The notes under the pieces were generated by a model. The model made no database searches, was not told the origin of the DNA, and saw nothing but the letters and a program-made list of their open reading frames with translations. Positions 22,181 through 26,225 of a DNA stretch of 26,225 nucleotides are shown piece by piece; within the stretch, counting starts at the first letter, position 1, and each line of letters opens with the position of its first letter. Source of the stretch: a virus; the IMG/VR virus record IMGVR_UViG_3300025120_000463, positions 1 through 26,225 of that record; one strand, written 5' to 3'. Made by a program: the position numbers and the translations under genes.

Positions 22181-23341
22181 TTAGAAGCCCATTCCCATAG
22201 TCCGCGCTCCTTGTACTGCGCCGAGTCCTGCTATGCCGAGTCCCAAAACCTGTTGTGCTGTAGAAGGTTGTTGCCCGCCGCCTTGCGTCGTAATAGTAGC
22301 TTGGCTAGTCGGTGTACCGCGAGAAATGTCCGACAAGAAACCAAGCTGTTGATAAGGGGCGGCTAGTCTTTCTACGTTGCTTTGTCTGACCGCATCTAGC
22401 TCTGCCTGTTGCTGTCCACGTTGCATAGCACCTAATGCGGTAAGCGTTTGAATGTCACTTAGGTTTGAGCTTTGTGCTAACTGGCCTAACCCGGCCTGTT
22501 GTAAACCAAGGTTGGCGGCCTGTGTGCCGAGGCCCGCGTACTGTCCAGCAAGAGAACCGAGTCCTTGCCCAATGCTTTGCATCTGCCCAATATCAGCCTG
22601 ACTAAGCTGCCCGTAACCAATTCCCAAATCGCCAATACCCTGAGAGGCCGCTAACCGACGGTTCTGCGTGTTCTCAAACGCCTGTTGTGCCGCGTTCCGT
22701 GCAGACTCATAACCTTGCTGACGCAGGTTACCGGCGGCTCTACCTTGCTCTCGTAATATATTGGCAGCCAGTTCAGAATCCATAATGCCGGAGCGCGATC
22801 CACCAAACGCACCACTAGCCACGGCATTGGCGCGTTGCTGTTGAAGCTGCACATCACCTTGATTTTGGATATCTTGCAAGGTTTGTTGGACCACTGCATC
22901 TTCATAAGGGTTTTCAAAACTAGACACTTGCGTAGAAGGGTCGAACGTCCCGGCACTGGCAAGCATTCCTTCGCCCGCAGCCGTTTGATACTGATAAGGA
23001 ATCTCACGTAGCTGTTGAGCTAACCGTCCAGACTCTAATAAATACTCTTGGCCCTGTCCTAACGTAGGAAGCGCCGCGTTTTGAATCATGCCTTGCCCAG
23101 CAGTAACTTGATTTAAGCCACCTTGCAGATAAGGAGCGTAAGCGCCTAGCCCTGCTTGTCCCATCGTTGCCGCTTGTTTTTCTAATCCGGTAAGCCCCGC
23201 TACTTGATACGCAGGAGGAAGCGCCGACTCGTCTGTCAATCGGGCGGTTACAAGGTCTTTAACGTCTTTGAGAGTGCCCAGACGGTACGCTTCGACCCTA
23301 GGATCTTCTCTGACTATCTGTGTGGTGGTTTCATTAGCCAT
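22181..23341 (-). CDS. Ala/Gln/Gly-rich virion protein with AFGGSR motif, 386 aa
   Basis: A 386-aa low-complexity protein rich in Gln, Ala and Gly. The segment NPYEDAVVQQTLQDI (144-158) followed by ASGAFGGSRSG (176-186) is a combination I recognise from conserved structural proteins of marine phages. The second half contains many short GLG/QAGLG/GLGSLA repeats and ends in a hydrophobic Gly-rich segment (QVLGLGIAGLGAVQG), possibly membrane-active. It precedes the 1025- and 1404-aa genes and may correspond in role to T7 gp14, an outer ejection protein; this is inference from order and composition. The ATG overlaps the previous stop as TAATG. Confidence 0.6.
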   Translation of the reverse strand: MANETTTQIVREDPRVEAYRLGTLKDVKDLVTARLTDESALPPAYQVAGLTGLEKQAATMGQAGLGAYAPYLQGGLNQVTAGQGMIQNAALPTLGQGQEYLLESGRLAQQLREIPYQYQTAAGEGMLASAGTFDPSTQVSSFENPYEDAVVQQTLQDIQNQGDVQLQQQRANAVASGAFGGSRSGIMDSELAANILREQGRAAGNLRQQGYESARNAAQQAFENTQNRRLAASQGIGDLGIGYGQLSQADIGQMQSIGQGLGSLAGQYAGLGTQAANLGLQQAGLGQLAQSSNLSDIQTLTALGAMQRGQQQAELDAVRQSNVERLAAPYQQLGFLSDISRGTPTSQATITTQGGGQQPSTAQQVLGLGIAGLGAVQGARTMGMGF

Positions 23342-25179
23342 TAGGCAACGCCCTCGTAACTACGCATTATTTCATACATTTTTTTAACGCCTTGATTTCT
23401 GTTGCCGTTTCCTGCACCGCGCACCGCTTGTGCGGTCATTACAAATTCGCCGTCAGATAACATGGCCGGAATGTCGTCAGAGGTCCCTGTACCGGGTCCC
23501 GCTATTGCGCCATCCCTACGTGGAAAGTCTGAAGTAGAGCCACCTTCGGCGGCGCCGTAAGGCTTGCCTCCTAAGTTATAAGGCGCTCCGGCATAAAATA
23601 CTCGATAAGCTTGTGGATCGGCGGACAGTAAGTCGAAACCACTTTGACCGCCCATATCAAAAGGATCGGGTGGCGCGGGAATGTCCTCGCCTTCAAAGCC
23701 TCCGCTTAAACCTAATGCCCCAAGTCCCGCAGCCGCTAATGGGCCATATTGACGTAGCATGTTAGGGTTAAAACCTTTTGTTTTTCCGTACATCTCTACT
23801 AAGGCCGGATAATCTTTTAAAGTAATTGTTTCGCCTAATTGTTCAAAAACTTTTTCTTTTACTTGTCCAAAAGTTGCTTCAGGACCTAACCCAAATTTAG
23901 AACGCATAATTTCGTCTGGCGAATAACTGGAAGGTAAAAAAGCGTCTTTACCCGCTTCAAAAAAACTTTTATCTCCCGGCGTAACCATATCCTTTAAAGA
24001 GCTAAAAAATCCCGGTGGTTTTTGAACAGGTTGCGGTCCAAATCTTTGAGCCATATCGTCTGCAAAATTAAAAGCAGTATCCGCAACTACGTTAGTTTCT
24101 GCGATACCTCCTCCCGTAGGTTTAACAACGGGTTGTGCTGTGCCGCTTGCTGCACTTGCTGTATCCGTTCCCGATACGCCTCCCCTAAACCCTTGGTTGA
24201 CGTTGTCTGGAGCAAATAAATCCGTTGTCGTTGGCGTCATTACGGTTTTATTAGCCGCAGGAGCAGCAACTGCTGTTGGTCGAGGGGCGGTTATCGTCTG
24301 CTGCATGTTCTGAGGTAGCGAGACGTTTGGCTGTCGTTGAGCCGCCGCTAAATTTTGCGTTGTATTTGCGCCCGGTATATTGGCTACAGGAGCATTCGTA
24401 GCTCCTGTTACCGTAGTAGACCCTGCCGGAGCAACCGGAGGCGGTAACGCTTGATTAGCCGCTTGTGCCGCAGTTTGATTAAGCGCCGCTGCTTGTGATG
24501 CTCTCATTGCGTCGGGTAAGCCAGACTGCACCCCCGCTCTAAAGCCCGCCCCTAATGTGCCGCCTTGCATTTTAGAGCCAATGGCTCCGGTAACGCCTTT
24601 AAACAGTCCTGCGGTTAAACCGCCTATAGCACCCATCTTGAGCGCGTCTTTGAGACTGCCGCCCTGTATCAAGGTGCCTATGCCGCTACCTAAAGCAGAA
24701 CCCGCAATCACACCAAGCGGTGTAAAAGATAACCCAATAGATAACGCAATGGGCGCTACCTTCTTAATAACTTTGACTACTTTCTTAACGGCTTTTTTAA
24801 GCCCTCTAAACAGCTTTTTGAGAAAAAACTCAGGCTGGCCGGTTACAGGGTTAATTGAATTAAGTTCGCTACCCACCACGTATCGTTCGGGATCTATGCC
24901 CATTGAACGCATTTGATTAAATAACGTAGCTTTTAATCGTGGGTTTTCATCAAACACTGCCATCGGGATAACTGTTTCTCCCTCGGCGGCGTGAACCATG
25001 TAGGTATCTTCATAACGGCCGTATTCTGCAAGCTGATCAGCTACAGACCGAACGCTACCAATACCGCTTGCAGGTATTCTTTCGTCGGTGTCTGCCCAAT
25101 CTCCGGTCGTTGCCGTAAGAAAAGAAGCAATACCGCCTTCGGGAACTTCCATTGATTCTGGTCGCACAAAATCGTTCAC
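23341..25179 (-). CDS. Virion protein with cationic amphipathic helix and SDDIPAMLSDGEFV motif, 612 aa
   Basis: Starts with GTG at 25179 (GGAG nine bases upstream). Residues about 59-118 (TYMVHAAEGETVIPM... through NPVTGQPEFF) form a conserved-looking domain of marine phage structural proteins. Residues about 120-141 are a strongly cationic amphipathic helix (LKKLFRGLKKAVKKVV then KVIKK), followed by a hydrophobic Gly-rich segment (142-173) and another at 183-200. A long Ala/Pro/Thr-rich linker leads to a C-terminal GPGTGTSDDIPAMLSDGEFV (about 560-580), a motif frequent in phage tail and tape-measure-like proteins. The layout suggests a virion protein that touches or crosses the cell membrane during infection. 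No enzyme motif seen. Confidence 0.65.
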   Translation of the reverse strand: MNDFVRPESMEVPEGGIASFLTATTGDWADTDERIPASGIGSVRSVADQLAEYGRYEDTYMVHAAEGETVIPMAVFDENPRLKATLFNQMRSMGIDPERYVVGSELNSINPVTGQPEFFLKKLFRGLKKAVKKVVKVIKKVAPIALSIGLSFTPLGVIAGSALGSGIGTLIQGGSLKDALKMGAIGGLTAGLFKGVTGAIGSKMQGGTLGAGFRAGVQSGLPDAMRASQAAALNQTAAQAANQALPPPVAPAGSTTVTGATNAPVANIPGANTTQNLAAAQRQPNVSLPQNMQQTITAPRPTAVAAPAANKTVMTPTTTDLFAPDNVNQGFRGGVSGTDTASAASGTAQPVVKPTGGGIAETNVVADTAFNFADDMAQRFGPQPVQKPPGFFSSLKDMVTPGDKSFFEAGKDAFLPSSYSPDEIMRSKFGLGPEATFGQVKEKVFEQLGETITLKDYPALVEMYGKTKGFNPNMLRQYGPLAAAGLGALGLSGGFEGEDIPAPPDPFDMGGQSGFDLLSADPQAYRVFYAGAPYNLGGKPYGAAEGGSTSDFPRRDGAIAGPGTGTSDDIPAMLSDGEFVMTAQAVRGAGNGNRNQGVKKMYEIMRSYEGVA

Positions 25180-25237
25180 AAAAAGACTCCGTTATTATTC
25201 TGTCTATTATTGCTCAAAGTAGAGATATTGTCACTTC

Positions 25238-25534
25238 TCATACGGTAACTGTTACCTGCCCAACTGCCGTCGTAGCCGACGTGCCCGCTAGGTAGGCTTG
25301 ATTCGCTAATGTAATGTGCAGGACTCCGTTAACTTGGAACACTGCGCCTATTTCTAAGCCTTGGTTATTCTCTTGTAAATTCGTCAGCGTAAGGGTCGTG
25401 GCCCGTAGATCGCCGGGATTCTGCACCTGTTGAAGAAACACAGAGAACGCTCTAACAACCTCGGCGGTGTAGTTCTGGCTGTAATCAGCCGGAGCTTGCG
25501 GAAATAACGGCCTTACGACCTTGCGGGTACTCAT
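25238..25534 (-). CDS. Small conserved virion-type protein, 98 aa
   Basis: A 98-aa beta-rich protein with AFSVFLQQVQNPGDLRATTL and LEIGAVFQVNGVLHI. This pattern (FLQQ.QNPG...LTLTNL...LE.G..F) is one I associate with a recurrent small structural protein of marine phages, function unknown. The ATG overlaps the stop of the 225-aa gene as ATGA. A 58-base space with no visible terminator separates it from the 612-aa gene. Confidence 0.65.
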   Translation of the reverse strand: MSTRKVVRPLFPQAPADYSQNYTAEVVRAFSVFLQQVQNPGDLRATTLTLTNLQENNQGLEIGAVFQVNGVLHITLANQAYLAGTSATTAVGQVTVTV

Positions 25535-26208
25535 CGAGGCCGATTCCTGTCATCGCGGTCTTTTGGATTTTCGTAATCGTCAAAGCGCCTTGGTTCGGGT
25601 AAAACACGGCGATTGGCGTTTACCTTTCTATTAGGGTCTTTAACCGTTTGTTCTAGCCTAGCCATGCTTTCTTCAAGTCTAATATCTTCCGCTAATTGGT
25701 TAGGTGTTTTTGCTTTTAGACGGCTTATTCTAGGAATCCCCGGAATAATACTAAGCACCGATAACGTGGCTAACTGTTTTAAAGAATCAGAAGCGGCTAT
25801 GTCCCCTATTTTTTCTGCTTCTAAAGCGCGGGCCGCTAACATATTTGCGTCGGCTATCCCTGCGGCTATCCCTACTGGAGGCACAAAAGTCTCTAACGCG
25901 GCTTGTAACGGCGCTTCTTTTAAACCCTGTAAAGTACCTGTAACCATGTTTTTAGCGTCTTCCATTACGCCCGATGGAGTTTGTTCTTGGATATATTCAA
26001 ACACGGTTTCGGGCATTTCTTTAGCCCCCGCAAAAAAAGCTTTTACTTTTTCAGAAATGCTGCCTATACCTCGGTCTATATCTGGCATCACCAGTCCTCC
26101 GTCAGCCATAGGGTTTGACGACCTAAAATAATCTTCATTTGTTTTTGTTTTAAACAACTCTTTTATCTTACTGGGTATAAATGCAGAAATTGTTGTAAAA
26201 ATATCCAT
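25531..26208 (-). CDS. Hypothetical virion-block protein with ADGG motif, 225 aa
   Basis: A 225-aa protein: an N-terminal helix, then SNPMADGGLVMPDIDRG (31-47) resembling the Gly-Gly motifs of the 1025-aa protein, a hydrophobic/Ala-rich middle (ETFVPPVGIAAGIADANMLAA) and a very charged Arg/Asp-rich tail (RRFDDYENPKDRDD). It is not recognised as an enzyme and is probably structural from its position. The ATG overlaps a possible upstream stop (TAATG), and GGGG is near. Confidence 0.55.
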   Translation of the reverse strand: MDIFTTISAFIPSKIKELFKTKTNEDYFRSSNPMADGGLVMPDIDRGIGSISEKVKAFFAGAKEMPETVFEYIQEQTPSGVMEDAKNMVTGTLQGLKEAPLQAALETFVPPVGIAAGIADANMLAARALEAEKIGDIAASDSLKQLATLSVLSIIPGIPRISRLKAKTPNQLAEDIRLEESMARLEQTVKDPNRKVNANRRVLPEPRRFDDYENPKDRDDRNRPR

Positions 26209-26225
26209 TAACCCCGTTTCTTTTT
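26208..26225 (-). CDS. Possible 3' end of the next upstream gene
   Basis: On the minus strand five codons and a stop (KKKRG, then TAA at 26210-26208) run in from the right edge and overlap the ATG of the 225-aa gene as TAATG, the same junction used elsewhere in this block. Too short to be sure. Confidence 0.3.
   Translation of the reverse strand, partial: KKKRG

Noticed and set aside
24557-24916. A 119-aa plus-strand ORF
   Set aside because: Antisense to the cationic and hydrophobic part of the 612-aa gene; Pro/Leu-rich shadow of that reading.
25613-26131. A 172-aa plus-strand ORF
   Set aside because: It lies wholly antisense to the 225-aa gene, has biased Ser/Ala/Pro composition typical of a complementary frame, and no ribosome site or family motif.

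Overview
The window is part of a tailed double-stranded DNA phage genome, or of a prophage-like contig. Nearly every gene lies on the minus strand and reads right to left. Genes are tightly packed, many joined by ATGA, GTGA or TAATG overlaps, with few host-like metabolic genes and clear packaging, replication and virion modules. The Gly-Gly and Ala/Gln-rich virion proteins, the Leu-type family A DNA polymerase and the DUF932 gene recall phages of marine Proteobacteria, particularly uncultured marine podovirus-like genomes. That placement comes from family recognition by eye, not from a search. Standard bacterial stop codons and good Shine-Dalgarno sites are used throughout. No tRNA, rRNA, CRISPR array or insertion sequence was seen. 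No stretch over 300 bases lacks a gene; the longest gap is 2893-3167.

Right to left (direction of transcription). 26225-14888 is the late virion block. After the possible tail end of an unseen upstream gene come a 225-aa protein with an ADGG motif and a 98-aa conserved virion-type protein. Next is a 612-aa protein with a cationic amphipathic helix, a hydrophobic stretch and a C-terminal SDDIPAMLSDGEFV motif. Then 386-, 1025- and 1404-aa proteins follow in the size order of the T7 internal core (ejection) proteins, and a 53-aa ORF closes the block. Terminase large subunit, portal, capsid and tail genes are not in the window.

14772-13315 holds the only large plus-strand gene, an SNF2-type helicase. 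It faces away from the replication block across a 94-bp region with two overlapping opposed sigma70-like promoters and inverted repeats. 13220-6550 is the replication block: a conserved 191-aa phage protein, an SSB-like protein ending DSDIPF, an archaeo-eukaryotic-type primase, a 54-aa gene, a UvrD/Rep-like helicase, a 57-aa zinc ribbon and a family A DNA polymerase with 3'-5' exonuclease. Together these could prime, unwind, coat, copy and proofread phage DNA. No DnaG-type primase and no DnaB-type helicase is present.

6512-4024 looks like a control and early accessory region. It has a ribbon-helix-helix-like protein, a convergent plus-strand pair (a small HTH protein overlapping a zinc-ribbon ORF), a 224-bp divergent regulatory region, a papain/C39-like cysteine protease-like protein and several small genes. 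A 22-bp direct repeat sits upstream of two of the minus-strand genes.

3914-1 contains a class 3 lipase, a noncoding AT-rich region with GTAAC repeats (candidate origin or packaging site), terminase small subunit overlapping a VRR-NUC-like nuclease by 131 bp, two small genes, the DUF932 gene and the start of one further gene. Intrinsic terminators divide this part into short units.
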